Notes under the pieces: model-generated
The model's input: the letters and a program-made list of their open reading frames with translations, nothing else
The model's database searches: none
What the model was told of the DNA's origin: nothing
NCBI GenBank assembly: GCA_030052745.1
Contig: JANBVO010000002.1
Coordinates: forward strand, 1,922,001-1,986,000
Origin: Pleurostoma richardsiae
Lineage: Eukaryota; Ascomycota; Sordariomycetes; Calosphaeriales; Pleurostomataceae
DNA: 64,000 nt
Direction of reading: 5' to 3'
Shown here: positions 11,289-21,460 of the stretch, one piece after another
Layout of the letters: the number at the start of each line of letters is the position of its first letter
Numbering within the stretch: position 1 is the first letter of the stretch
Position numbers and translations under genes: made by a program

Positions 11289-13907
11289 TTACTGGCCGCG
11301 GCCACGCTTCCCCCTGCCGCGTCCGCCGCCTCTGCCTTGGTTTCCGCCTCCCCGCTGATTCTGTGGTCCCTGGCGAGCCTGGCTCTTACCCTGTTGCTGG
11401 CCGTTGTTCTGGTTCGATCGACCCTGGTTCTGCGGCTGCCGGTTCCCGCCTCTGCCTCCGCGTCGGCCACCTCGGCCACCTCGGCCCTGTGACGGTTGGT
11501 TATTCTGGCCATCATTTCCGGGGGGAAACGGAGGCGGCGGGCCAGGGGGCAGCGGTGGGTTGGCCGGGACGTTTGTTCCTCTCCTGCCACTCTGTGGATA
11601 ATTGCGATCATTCGAGGTATTAGCCCGACGGACATTGGTGTTGTCTCTGAGGCTGATGTATTCCGGGTCTTGGGACGTCATAGGACGCTTAGGGAGTGTA
11701 AAGTCAATATTGGACGCGATCGTGATCTGACCGTGAGGCTGAGGCTTGGAGACAGGTGCTTTCAAGAATCCCTGATCTGCATCATCGTCGCTCTCCTCGA
11801 AGAAGACGTGAGTGCGGGGGACTATGCTCCGTCCAGGAATGCTCGGTTTACCGGGCGGTGCCACAGCCGGCTGTAAGTTCTCGAGGGCTATTGCGTCTGC
11901 AGTGCTGTCTGGGTCCAGGTAAAGATCCCGGCACGCCTTCGTCCACGTCTCGCTGGGCGGCTCCATTGATCGTGCGCCGGCCAGACCGCACTCCCCGCCG
12001 TAATGGCCTTGCGCTCCGCAGCTGTAGCAGAATACAGGAAGTGATTTGACCTTCTTGATATTTTCAGGATTAGGGCGGTACGTTCTCCAGATCTCAGGGC
12101 AAGCATCTTCGGTATGATCGGTAGAATCGCAGAAAGCGCATTCGAAGCCATCTTCACCAGGAGCAGCAACTAATTTCTCTCCACAGTCTGCCGCGCTGTG
12201 GCCGAGCTGCCTGCATTTATCGCATCTCTGTCTTGTAGGACATGCGTAAGAGAAATGCTTGCCTTGGCAAAAAGTGCAGAGTCTCTGAGGGCATGCGTTA
12301 GCACGATGGCCCTGCGACGCGCAAGTGATGCAAAACTGAGCATCGGTAGAGACGCCCGGAAAGTAACGGCGAAGCTGTCCTTCGAGAGCTGTAAGGTCAT
12401 AGGCACCATCGTCCACGGGTGCTTCAGTGCCACCGGCAGCTTGCTCATTGTCCTCGACCTCCATATCATGCGCATCAACGCGTCCGTTGCTTTTCGGCTT
12501 CACCTGAGACCCGTCCAGGTCGGCCGCATCAGGCCGTTTTGCATTGGCGCGAGAGACCGTGATAAATTCATTGACTTTACCCTCCATCTTACTCTGTGAT
12601 GAGCTTCCCTTTACGGTTCTGCGAAGATTCTTGGAGATGGCGGCCGAATTGTCGACGAGGTAGAAGTAGGCGTCGAGTACTATGTCCTCGGTGACTGACT
12701 GCAGAGAACGTTGGTTGTAGTCAAGGAACTCCTTGGTCCAGCCTTCGAATCTGGATTTCCAGGTTTCGAAGTGCTGCGCATTCTTAATTCCGGGTGCGCT
12801 GGGCGAGACGTTGAGACTGGGTAGCTTCCAGTTTACTCCCACCTGGTGGAAAGTGAGTGGCCGCGGCGCGCTAGTCTGATCGTCTGACCGGGTCTGAGCC
12901 TGACCCTGAGCCTGAACTTCGTTGATATAAAGGTCTATTTTCCCCTGCTGCTTACACGTTGTGGCCCTTGTATTGACCCGTTTGTGCTCCTTCGGAGGAA
13001 TAAGAGGTAGCGCGTCAAGATAATGCAGATAGGCATCCAGAACAAGCTGGCTGGTGGTGAGATGTAGGTTCTCTTGGTTAGCTGTCAAGAAGTCTCTGCA
13101 CCATATTTCGAATTTCTTGGGCCACTTCTCAGAATCGTTCGGTGGAATAGTCCAAGTTACATCTGCATGAACGAAGGGAGGTATGGGGAAGCTCTCTTCG
13201 TTTCGTGCCTGTATAGAAGTCTCGCCCTGGGAGGGCCTTGGAGAGGAGACTGCAGACTGCGAGACACCGGATATCGCGCTCTTGCCTAAGCCAGACACAG
13301 TGGTATGTGTGGGAGATGGATCGGCAATATAAAAGTCTTCTGCCGTCGAAGGGGGTTCTCTTAAATCCCCAGCTTTGGCTGTGAGACTGGAGCCGGTCGC
13401 CTCTTGGTCTGGATCCAGGCGCTGGCCGTCCTTTCCGAAGGTGGTGGCCGGAAGATTGCGCGATACTTTAGAGAAGAGACCGGTCAAATTTGAGCCAAGA
13501 GAAGTGCGGATGCTGCTTGTTACGCCGCGATTCCAGCTAGCAGGAGCCTGAGACTGGTCCGGCGTCGCCATCACAGCAAGCGACTTCGCAGCTTCGTCTT
13601 GACCACCCGCCGCCTCAAGGTTCGGCAATGATGCGCTCCCATCGGGTGAGGATTCGATAATCTCACCGTCGTCCAGGTCGCTAGAAACGAGATCCACGAC
13701 AGATGCGTCGAGCTTTGGCTTTTTGCTGGCAGACGCCAACTCGGCCCTGACAGCCGAGTCGTTGCCACTGTTGCTAAGCGAGCTCTCGACCTCTTCGTGA
13801 CGGCGTTTCTGCGCGACCGACGTTGCCTGTCCCATGATTGTCTCAGCCTGCTGCCCACCATTTGCAGGAAGGTGTGACTCTGGCGCTGATGCGAGTTCCT
13901 CGGCCAT
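11289..13907 (-). CDS. Air1/Air2-like zinc-knuckle RNA-binding protein
   Basis: Air proteins are RNA-binding subunits of the nuclear TRAMP poly(A)-polymerase complex, which marks RNAs for the exosome. This single exon encodes 872 residues. Five zinc knuckles lie at about residues 526-641: CITCASQGHRANAC, CTFCQGKHFSYAC, CDKCRQLGHSAADC, CAFCDSTDHTEDAC and CYSCGAQGHYGGEC. The fourth and fifth are separated by a longer linker. The N-terminal 500 residues are mostly disordered but contain two similar segments with the pattern W-x2-P, then F-E-x-W, then LDAYFYLVD or LDAYLHYLD; these may be a duplicated fold. The tail is RGG-rich (about 810-872), typical of RNA binding. It is much longer than yeast Air1/2 (about 350 residues). 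The ATG at 13907 is the first in frame. Zinc-knuckle RNA binding is firm; TRAMP membership is inference. Confidence 0.8.
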   Translation of the reverse strand: MAEELASAPESHLPANGGQQAETIMGQATSVAQKRRHEEVESSLSNSGNDSAVRAELASASKKPKLDASVVDLVSSDLDDGEIIESSPDGSASLPNLEAAGGQDEAAKSLAVMATPDQSQAPASWNRGVTSSIRTSLGSNLTGLFSKVSRNLPATTFGKDGQRLDPDQEATGSSLTAKAGDLREPPSTAEDFYIADPSPTHTTVSGLGKSAISGVSQSAVSSPRPSQGETSIQARNEESFPIPPFVHADVTWTIPPNDSEKWPKKFEIWCRDFLTANQENLHLTTSQLVLDAYLHYLDALPLIPPKEHKRVNTRATTCKQQGKIDLYINEVQAQGQAQTRSDDQTSAPRPLTFHQVGVNWKLPSLNVSPSAPGIKNAQHFETWKSRFEGWTKEFLDYNQRSLQSVTEDIVLDAYFYLVDNSAAISKNLRRTVKGSSSQSKMEGKVNEFITVSRANAKRPDAADLDGSQVKPKSNGRVDAHDMEVEDNEQAAGGTEAPVDDGAYDLTALEGQLRRYFPGVSTDAQFCITCASQGHRANACPQRLCTFCQGKHFSYACPTRQRCDKCRQLGHSAADCGEKLVAAPGEDGFECAFCDSTDHTEDACPEIWRTYRPNPENIKKVKSLPVFCYSCGAQGHYGGECGLAGARSMEPPSETWTKACRDLYLDPDSTADAIALENLQPAVAPPGKPSIPGRSIVPRTHVFFEESDDDADQGFLKAPVSKPQPHGQITIASNIDFTLPKRPMTSQDPEYISLRDNTNVRRANTSNDRNYPQSGRRGTNVPANPPLPPGPPPPFPPGNDGQNNQPSQGRGGRGGRRGGRGGNRQPQNQGRSNQNNGQQQGKSQARQGPQNQRGGGNQGRGGGRGRGKRGRGQ

Positions 13908-15784
13908 AGCGAGGGACGCGCCAACAACGTTGACGAGGGGTAAACGTGCAGATCACGATATTTCCTCGCGACTTTGCGCCTCGTTAAGCGTCATTGAAGA
14001 CCCATGTATGCGGCAAACAGGTGTGGCTGTCTCTGTTGCAAAGAACAAAGTAGGTCGGCAGGCGAGCCTCACTCATCGGCATTTGACAGCTCGCGGCGAT
14101 ATAAAAAAAAGTTGAGGTGTGATTCGATGGTCGCCCCGGCACGTAGTGGGCAGGTACGGAGGTACCTCGTCCAAGCTCGTGAATCGACTTGCGCGCAGCA
14201 CGTGACCGGCACTGATGCAGAACACGCCCGGCCTCAACCAACAAAGGTCTACTCTAATTGATTGCCATGTAAGACGAGAGCAACGTAAGGCGGTGCGAAT
14301 CCCCAGGCGATGACAACAGGATGGAAGCAGGCGTCGTTTGACGTGAGACGACAAGTTGCCCTATGGTGGCGAAATCGTCCTTTTCCTTCCTAATGGCACC
14401 GAAAAACACTGGAGCTGCACATTTCACTGATAGGCTGATGGGTGCAAAAATCGGCCGTACTGTAGGCCCGTCCCTGTCTCTTGTGTGTTCCTGGGGTTTC
14501 TTGGATGGCGTCTCGCACGCGTAAAGACACCAGACAGGCTGTGATGAGCCTATCTCAAGATGTACCTTAATCTCTGGGTCTGATCTCGAAGCGCGAGGTT
14601 CTCTACGAATCTTTCTGCTGCTCTGTGAGGCGATTGCGCACTGCGTGTAGTATCCGTACTCGTACACGGAAGAGGTACCCCAACAGCTTGAATCGCATCA
14701 GAGATCGGAATTTTCCTTCCAGTCGAAAAGGCGAGGGGCGTGGGAGATTGCCATACTGCTCCCCTTTCGGAGACAAGAGATTCGTCGAGCCCAGCCGAGA
14801 GGCTTAGCCTTGGCCAATTTTAGTTAGCGCAGGGCCCCTTGTCCCCTCAACAGAGAGCTACGGTACGCGGCCAACGGAGATTGCCCGTGTTAGCAACGCA
14901 GCCAACGGTACCTTGCGGCTGTGCCTGGCTAGAGCAGAACTCTGGGTACTTCAGACCATCTCTGCAACAAATCTCGTGTCCCTTTTTGGGGACCTGCCTG
15001 GCACTGACACTCTGTCACGACTCACATCTGCCAAGTTCAGAGGAGGCTCTTCCTCTCTCCTCCTGCCAACTCTCCTCAACATCTCCCGGCGACTGCGTCA
15101 AGCCTCCCTCCTGACCAAAAGGGAGGATTATCTCCAGCTTATCTGCTAATTCGAGTCTTACCTCTTGCCTTCTCTCAGTCGCTACTCTCTGTTGCGGTGC
15201 CGATTTTGGGGTGTTCGTGCGGCCTGGGTAAGTCATCGTCGGGCTCTCCTGCTCTCTCGAGATAGTCACCCTCTGCCGCATCTCTAGCTCTCAGACCTGC
15301 ATGGGAGCTGCTGGTTGGTCCAATTATCGTCTGGCTGGCGCGTGTTCAACGAGACACCAAGTCCAGTGACCTCCACGAAGCTCCTCTCCGTTCCACCTCT
15401 CCTCCGAATCTGACCGCTCTCCGCGAAACATCGTGCAATGAGCTGACCACTCTCCTCCGCAGTTGTCGACATTTAAAAACGACATCCTTTCCCACCCGGC
15501 CCATCCTCTCTCCGTGCTCAAGCGGACGACCTCTTTCTTCGTGGTTAAGCATCTATCCATTTCTCGAGCCGTCTCCCCCCTCTTCTGAGGCAGCCTCGTG
15601 ACATCATAACGGTCCAAACCTGCTTCATCGGGCTTTCTCTCTCTTCCGACCTCGATTCTTCTCAGAAAACTCCTAGAGGCGTACCGCTGTCAATACCGCC
15701 AAGCTGTCTTCCCCAATTCTTCTCCAGCGCACCGTCTCGTACGAGACGGGCACCAATCCTCCCCGCCGTGGGAGCATCTACGCC
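13908..15784. other. Divergent intergenic region with long pyrimidine-rich ORM1 leader
   Basis: This 1.9-kb spacer lies between the zinc-knuckle gene and ORM1. The ORM1 side (about 15000-15784) is rich in CTC/TCT runs, as in fungal 5' leaders. It has a GTAAGT at about 15229 that could open a leader intron, though no clear acceptor stands out. A palindromic GGTACC-type word lies near 14162. I see no gene. Confidence 0.5.
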
Positions 15785-16571
15785 ATGGCGGACAATAGCA
15801 GCAACTCGGCCCGCAGGAGGAGATCTAGTAGCATCCTCCAGGTCTACCACGAGCCGCCCGAGACCGTCGAGCAGCTCAGCGATCAGTCCGCCCTTCCGAA
15901 CCTCAATGCCGACTGGGTCAATGCCAAAGGTCGGTCCAATCGGTCGCCGGGGCACTAATCTGCTCCGCCTCACTCGCGAACGTTATTGTTCCCGAACTCC
16001 GCTGCTGACAGCGGCATTCTCCTCGTCTTGAAACGCCGAGGCTGACGCAACCCCTCTTCTGACAGGTGCATGGACAATCCACATTGTCATTATTATCGTC
16101 CTCAAAATCGTCTACGATATTGTTCCGGGGGTGTCCAAGGAGACGTCATGGACACTGACCAACATCAGCTACATGTTCGGGTCATACATAATGTTCCACT
16201 GGGTCAGGGGAGTTCCATTTGAGTTCAATGCCGGCGCCTACGACAACCTGAACATGTGGGAGCAGATCGATGATGGCGCCCAGTACACGCCTGCCAAGAA
16301 GTTTCTGCTCAGCGTCCCAATCGTCCTCTTCCTCCTCAGCACCCACTACACGCACTACGACCTTACTTACTTCACCATCAATTTTCTAGCGGTTCTAGGT
16401 GTGGTTATCCCAAAGCTACCTTTTGTGAGTTTTCCATCTTATACCGGAATCCCATGTGCACACGTGTGTGCCTGCAGCAAACCCCCTGGTCACGGACTAA
16501 CGTGCCCACCCTCACCACAGAGCCACCGTATGCGAGTAGGTCTCTTTTCTGGTGTCCCGGACGAGAGCTAG
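15785..16571 (+). CDS. ORM1: Orm1-family sphingolipid homeostasis protein
   Basis: Orm proteins are ER membrane proteins that bind and inhibit serine palmitoyltransferase, the first enzyme of sphingolipid synthesis. Three exons (15785..15929, 16066..16424 and 16521..16571) give 184 residues. Introns are 136 bp (GTCGGT...ACAG) and 96 bp (GTGAGT...ACAG). The N-terminus carries ARRRRSSSILQVYHEPPE; in yeast this basic-Ser stretch is where Ypk kinases relieve inhibition. The core has NADWVNAKGAWTIHIV, ETSWTLTNISYMFGSYIM, FEFNAGAYDNLNMWEQID, YTPAKKFLLSVPIVLFLL and STHYTHYD. About four hydrophobic segments are visible. The tail SHRMRVGLFSGVPDES lies on the last small exon. Length and motif order match the family. 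Confidence 0.95.
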
Positions 16572-17362
16572 CTCGATCTGGGTCAGTCTCAAGGCGTTTC
16601 GGTTTTCGGATCTGGTAAAAGTGGAGTTTTGACAGATGGCATATACGAGCGAGCATTGTGCTGGGAACAGAGAGCAAGCGTCGAGGATAGCAAGGGCGGA
16701 GTAGGTAGGACAGAGGAAAATTGAACAGAACCGGCCCGCCCGGCGAAGCATCGAATCCACCCATTCAGACAATCCCATTGACTCTGTGAGGCTAATGGCA
16801 GCGGAAAGTGAGTTTCGCACCAAGAGACAGGGCTAACGGGAGAGTTTTTCATGGGCTTTTGAGCCGTCTCGAAGAAAGTTTGCGAATCTGTTGACCAAAA
16901 TAGCAAAATCAGGATTCCGCTCGAATCTCTGGTCTCTTCCCTCATCCTCTCAAGCTCTAAAGCTTGAACGGATCATGACCTGCGCCCGCCACGAAACTCT
17001 GGCATGGATCCAGGCGTAACCATCAAGGTTTTAATGTCGACAGTCTCGAGTGCGACCATGGATCGCCTGAGGTGTATCCGGAGCCGGTGCAATGCATCTC
17101 AAAATAGCATATGTCCATGAAGCTTGGAGACAGACGAACCTAGACAAGCACACGAGATCAGCACCGCAATGGCTGGGACCGCGAGCTTATAAGCCTGCTT
17201 TCCACAATGGTAGCCAGACATCCCTCTGCTCCCCAACAACTTTCTGGTTCTCTGACAGACCGCTCGTTTTCCGTCTGAGAAGCTCCGAGCTGCAATCATT
17301 GCTCAGCTTAAAAAAATCTGATGGTTTTGGCACTTTGCCCCTTTTTCGACTCTAAAATCAAT
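16572..17362. other. Intergenic region upstream of the wall protein gene
   Basis: This 791-bp spacer lies between two tandem plus-strand genes. It holds the ORM1 3' flank and the wall-protein promoter. The minus-strand frames in it (16405-16945) have no recognisable content. Confidence 0.5.
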
Positions 17363-18928
17363 ATGAAAGCCATTGCAGTCCTGGCTGCTGCCCTGCTCGG
17401 CCTAGCCCAGGCGAGCTACATCCCGGCGGAGGCCGCCCGGCGCGCAGCCGGTCCGGAAGCTACCGGACGTCTGCACACCCGTGAAGCGCGGGACATCGCC
17501 GCGGACGCGACCGCCGCAGCCCTAGTGCCTCGGCAGACGGACCCGTACGACTGCACGGGCGACTGCTCCAACCTGGACTGCCCCTATTCGGACGGCGTGT
17601 GCGACACTTACGTGCCCTCGTCCAGCACCACTAGCACCACTCGCACCCGCACCCGCACCCGTACCCGCACCCGCACCGGCCGCAACCGCCGGACGACAAT
17701 CACGCTGCCCGGCGAGGTCCAGACCTCCCACATCATCGTGCCCGTCCCGACCACCATCCACCGCCTGCGCGTGTGCACGACCACCGTCTCCCTGACCGAG
17801 ACCGTCACCATCTGCCCGCACCGCTCCGAGTGCCCGCCCAAGGCCGACAAGTGCCTGCCCCTCTGCGAGGACAACGAGGAGTGGGAGACGGACCACTGCA
17901 AGCCCCACCACGAGAAGGAGGGCGGCAAGACCGCCCTCCCGCCCCTGCCCCCTTATTGGCCCAGCAGTGAGTGTGGCGAGGACCAGCAAGGCCCCGAGGA
18001 CTTCTGCCGCCCACCACCTACCCCGCCCGACATCCCTTGTGACGACTGCACTGCCAGCTGGCCGTGGCCCACCGCGTCTGCTACCGCGCCCGCTCCCGAA
18101 TCCACTGGGGGCTGGACTGCCCCAGGCGGCGGCCATGGCGAAGGCGAAGGTGGTGGAGCTGGTGGTGCTGGTGGTGCTGGAGGCGCTGGTGGTGCTGGTG
18201 GAGCTGGAGGTGCTGGAGGTGCTGGAGCAGGTGCTGCTGGAGCTGGCGGTGCTGCTGGAGCTGGTGGTGCCGGGGCCGGCGGTGCTGGAGCTGGTGGCGC
18301 GTCGGGTGAGGGCTCTGGAGAAGGCGCTGGCGAGGGTGCTCACGAGGGCGCTCACGAGGGCGCAGGCGCGTCCGGCACGGGAGCCAGTGCGTCTAGTGAG
18401 GCGGAGGCCGAAGCAGAGGCCGAATCCGGAAGCGCTGAAGGGGAGGTGGAGGCGGAGGCAGAAGCGGAGGCCAGCTCGTCTGCCAACGCCGACTGCGCGT
18501 GCCCCGAGTGCGAGGAGTGCACGGAGGGCGAGTCCTCGGGATCTGGCACCAGCAGCGGATCCGGAACCAGCGGTGAGTCTGGTACCAGCGGCGGATCCGG
18601 AACGAGCAGCGGGAGCGGCACCAGCAGCGAGAGCAGCACTGGAGAGGAGTCTGGCACAAGCTCGGAGAGCGGAACTAGCGGCGAGTCTGGCACTTCTGGT
18701 ACGTCTGGCGGGACCAGCTCGGGGGGCACATCTGGGGAGAGCGGGACCAGTGGCACTGGCGGTGGCACCTCTGCTGGCACGGGATCCGGAACCGGAACCG
18801 GCTCTGGCTCTGGCACCGGAGCTGAGGGGACGCCTGCGACTGTCGTGACCGCCGGTGTCGCGCGCAGTGCCCCCTGCGGCTCACTGCTCGCCATCGCCGC
18901 TGTTGCTGTTGCTGCTATGCTAGCTTGA
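17363..18928 (+). CDS. Secreted, repeat-rich, probably GPI-anchored cell-wall protein
   Basis: This single exon encodes 521 residues. The N-terminus MKAIAVLAAALLGLAQA is a clear signal peptide. The C-terminus ends in a hydrophobic stretch (CGSLLAIAAVAVAAMLA) with no charged tail, as for GPI anchoring. Between them, in order: a short region ending LVPRQTD that could be a propeptide; a Cys-rich stretch (CTGDCSNLDCPYSDGVC); a (Thr-Arg) dipeptide run; a second Cys-rich, Pro-rich region to about residue 240; a Gly-Gly-Ala tract; GEGSGEGAGEGAHEGAHEGA; two Glu-Ala runs; the cluster CACPECEECTEG; and a Ser-Gly-Thr tail. The upstream frame is open but has no ATG nearer than 17363. No enzyme domain is seen. 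It is most likely a structural or adhesive wall protein; the function is unknown. Confidence 0.75.
   Translation: MKAIAVLAAALLGLAQASYIPAEAARRAAGPEATGRLHTREARDIAADATAAALVPRQTDPYDCTGDCSNLDCPYSDGVCDTYVPSSSTTSTTRTRTRTRTRTRTGRNRRTTITLPGEVQTSHIIVPVPTTIHRLRVCTTTVSLTETVTICPHRSECPPKADKCLPLCEDNEEWETDHCKPHHEKEGGKTALPPLPPYWPSSECGEDQQGPEDFCRPPPTPPDIPCDDCTASWPWPTASATAPAPESTGGWTAPGGGHGEGEGGGAGGAGGAGGAGGAGGAGGAGGAGAGAAGAGGAAGAGGAGAGGAGAGGASGEGSGEGAGEGAHEGAHEGAGASGTGASASSEAEAEAEAESGSAEGEVEAEAEAEASSSANADCACPECEECTEGESSGSGTSSGSGTSGESGTSGGSGTSSGSGTSSESSTGEESGTSSESGTSGESGTSGTSGGTSSGGTSGESGTSGTGGGTSAGTGSGTGTGSGSGTGAEGTPATVVTAGVARSAPCGSLLAIAAVAVAAMLA
17642..17677 (+). repeat. Hexamer repeat (CGCACC)n encoding a Thr-Arg run
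   Basis: About six units of CGCACC, one varying to CGTACC, lie inside the wall-protein gene and encode alternating Thr and Arg. Confidence 0.85.
18140..18310 (+). repeat. Gly-Gly-Ala coding tract (GGTGCTGGT-type 9-mers)
   Basis: Imperfect tandem units of GGT-GCT-GGA/GGT encode about 55 residues of almost only Gly and Ala within the wall-protein gene. Such tracts change length easily by slippage. Confidence 0.85.
18535..18825 (+). repeat. Ser-Gly-Thr-rich coding repeats
   Basis: Tandem variants of GSGTSS, GESGTS and GTSGG fill the last third of the wall-protein gene, just before the hydrophobic C-terminus. They are likely sites of O-mannosylation and form a stalk-like region. Confidence 0.75.
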
Positions 18929-19857
18929 GGACTCGGTCACCTCCCCTTGCTGCTCTGGGCATTCGCTTTGCAAGAGTATACAGAGACTGTTCGTTCATGT
19001 TACCAGGCAGCTTTCAAGGGGCTCTGCTCGGTCGCCGAGCACAGCTTCCCAATCACGGCTTCAACAGCAACAATCATTGCGCGTCACGTTGGGATATCTG
19101 CAGGTATTGTCACTTTTTCTCTCACAGTAATAATAGTAATCAAACGTTCTTGGAAAAATAGCTTGATCGTGAATATCGAGACTTCTCCCGCGCCTTTGAG
19201 GTTATCAACTCGTAACTCCGGAGCTGGCGACCTCCAGAGGTCGGCCCTTGCTCTTCGCAGCCGGGTAAATGTTAAACTTCAGCCGGACTCGCTTATACCC
19301 TTAGAAACCTTAAACACTCTTTCTCCCTGAGGTGCGCGCAAAGGTCGGCAAACTCACTGGCTGCATCGGCTCGGCCGAGGCAGCAGCGGCGTCCCCGCAG
19401 GCGGGACAGTATAACGTCATTCGCCAGGTCCGTAGTCGGCAGAAGCGCCTCGAAGGCCTATCTGCGAGTCTGATAACGCGCGCCAGGCGGACTTCACTCT
19501 TCAAACCCTATTCTGGTTGCTCGTAAACATCAAGACTGGCCATTTCTTTGCTTATAGAGTTCATTCCTACCGTGAATTGCATACACCTAGGTACCGTAGG
19601 AGGTACCTTAGATACATCGGAAGTACGAGAGTGAAGTTTGGCTGCGCCGGCGCTCACAAGTATAAGCGGGTCCGGTCTGTCTGCTCTCGTCACAAAGACA
19701 ACGGGCAGGAACGACCGGCGCTACTGCATTCACTGCGTTCACTGCGCAGAGGGGCTTACAACTAAGCGACTGTCCTCGAGTTTAACTTCGAGGCTTCAAC
19801 TTTCAACATCTCCTTCCCCAAACTCGACCAACCATACTGAACGCAACACCAACAACC
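18929..19857. other. Intergenic region upstream of the O-methyltransferase
   Basis: This 929-bp spacer lies between tandem genes. It contains a pair of GGTACC/GGTACCT words at about 19590-19610 and a TATAAG near 19660. No supported gene. Confidence 0.5.
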
Positions 19858-20765
19858 ATGAAGGATAACGCCCCCGTTCTGTACCCCACCCCTGAAGTGG
19901 GCAAGAGGGTCACTGAATACGCCGTGGAGAACTCCACGAAGCTGCCTGACTACATCAAAAAGTACCACGACTTTGGCATGACTCTCCCCGCAGCCGAGTA
20001 CATGACCAGCGAGTACCAGGCCGCCATGATGGTCTGGCTGGCGCGTGCCGTCGGTGCCAAGAGAGGTGAGTTACCGAGCTTTCCAGACCCGACCTTCTGT
20101 TTCGTCTGCCTACATGGCCTGCTCCTGTGCTGACTTGCCTATGAAAGTACTTGAAATTGGCGTATTCATCGGTTTCTCCGCGATGGCTTGGTCATACGCC
20201 GCCGGTCCCGATGGCTTCGTCACTGGGCTCGAGTTCTCCAAGGAGTACGCCGGCATGGCCCGCAAAGGACTGCAGGAGAACGGGGTCAAGAACGTGGAGA
20301 TCGTCGAAGGCGATGCTGCCAAGACGTATGTTGGCACCTCCCTGTGTCATTTGACACTGAGGTATTAAGCTCTTGAAGCGGACGCGCTAACATCACATTA
20401 GTCTCGCTGACCTAAACCCCGAGGAGCCGTACGACCTCATCTTTATTGATGCGGACAAGCCCGGCTACCCGAACTATCTGAAACTTATCTTGGAGAAGTC
20501 GCAGACGGGCTCATCCAACCGGATTCTGAAGAAGGGCGGAATCATTCTGGCGGACAACGTCCTCCGCCGCGGTCTCGTCGCTGATTCATCGCCTGAGAAT
20601 CCTAACCTGGCTAGGGACTTGCAGGACGAGGGCAGGAAGAAGCTGATGGCCGAGTCGATTGCGGCACTTACGGAGTTCAACACGGCTTTGGTCTCCAGTC
20701 CGCGGCTCGAGACCGTCCTGCTTCCTCTCTTTGATGGCCTTGGTATGGCTCGGTTGATTGACTAG
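19858..20765 (+). CDS. Cation-dependent class I O-methyltransferase (caffeoyl-CoA OMT type)
   Basis: It transfers a methyl group from S-adenosylmethionine to a hydroxyl of a catechol-like acceptor, using a divalent metal. Three exons (19858..20065, 20148..20325 and 20402..20765) give 249 residues. Introns are 82 bp (GTGAGT) and 76 bp (GTATGT). The SAM-binding motif I is VLEIGVFIGFSAMAW, starting at residue 70. Acidic GLEFSKE follows. The metal site is visible as D145 in LIFIDADKPGYPNY and D180-N181 in GGIILADNVLRRG. The length is normal for the family. The acceptor substrate cannot be told from sequence. No polyketide synthase or other pathway gene is adjacent, so there is no sign of a secondary-metabolite cluster. 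The acceptor of intron 1 (TGAAAG) is not pyrimidine-rich but is the one that keeps motif I in frame. Confidence 0.9.
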
Positions 20766-21460
20766 GTGACCTGTCCCTTGAGTTTGAGGATAGAGACTCC
20801 TGACTTGCTTTGCTTTGCTTTGCTCGGTGTACTCCAGAACAAGATAGGGGCAATAAGTATCTTCCCTGAAAAGTGCATTTGGTCCCCGGTCACACTAGCC
20901 AACAATGGTCAAAGTGCCAGCACCTACCAGTTCACGTACCAACAGAATAACAAAGCCCGATACGGACCGCCCGAACAAAGGCAACATGGTGAACAATGCC
21001 GGTTAGAGGAAGACTGGTGGTCCTGCGTAGAACAAAGCTTAGAGATAGAGCACCTCGACTGAGGTATGTCGGGGGAGCGGTAGTACCACCCTGATACATC
21101 TGATGCATCTAGGCAAGCTGCAAGCCAAGATAGTACGGGTCAGAACAGTATGTAATGTGGTATGGCTCAATCATGGCATAAAAATAAGGTTGCCTAGGGG
21201 CGCCGGTGACCGAAGAATGGCATCTGAACAGCGCCGACTCGGTGGACAACGAGGCGTCACTGTTCAGTAGCGTACCGGAATCTCATATAACCTCAGGTCA
21301 AGGACGCCCCCCTGGAAAGATTGAAAAGACTTTGAGCTGTCAGCCCAAGGTGTTCTCTGTCTGGCACTTACTCTTTCTGTCAGCACAAGAAATCCAGCAG
21401 CAGCACCTACAGGGAAATAGGACTCAGAACACCGAGGTCTGGGGCCGCGAAGGCCGCGAA
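20766..21460. other. Intergenic region
   Basis: This 695-bp stretch lies after the O-methyltransferase. It has a short TTTGC repeat at about 20805-20825. The frame of the next listed gene is open upstream to 21206 but without an ATG. Nothing else stands out. Confidence 0.5.

Noticed and set aside
17522-18355. 277-codon minus-strand frame across the wall-protein gene
   Set aside because: It is low-complexity Ser/Thr/Gly sequence mirrored from the repeats of the sense gene.
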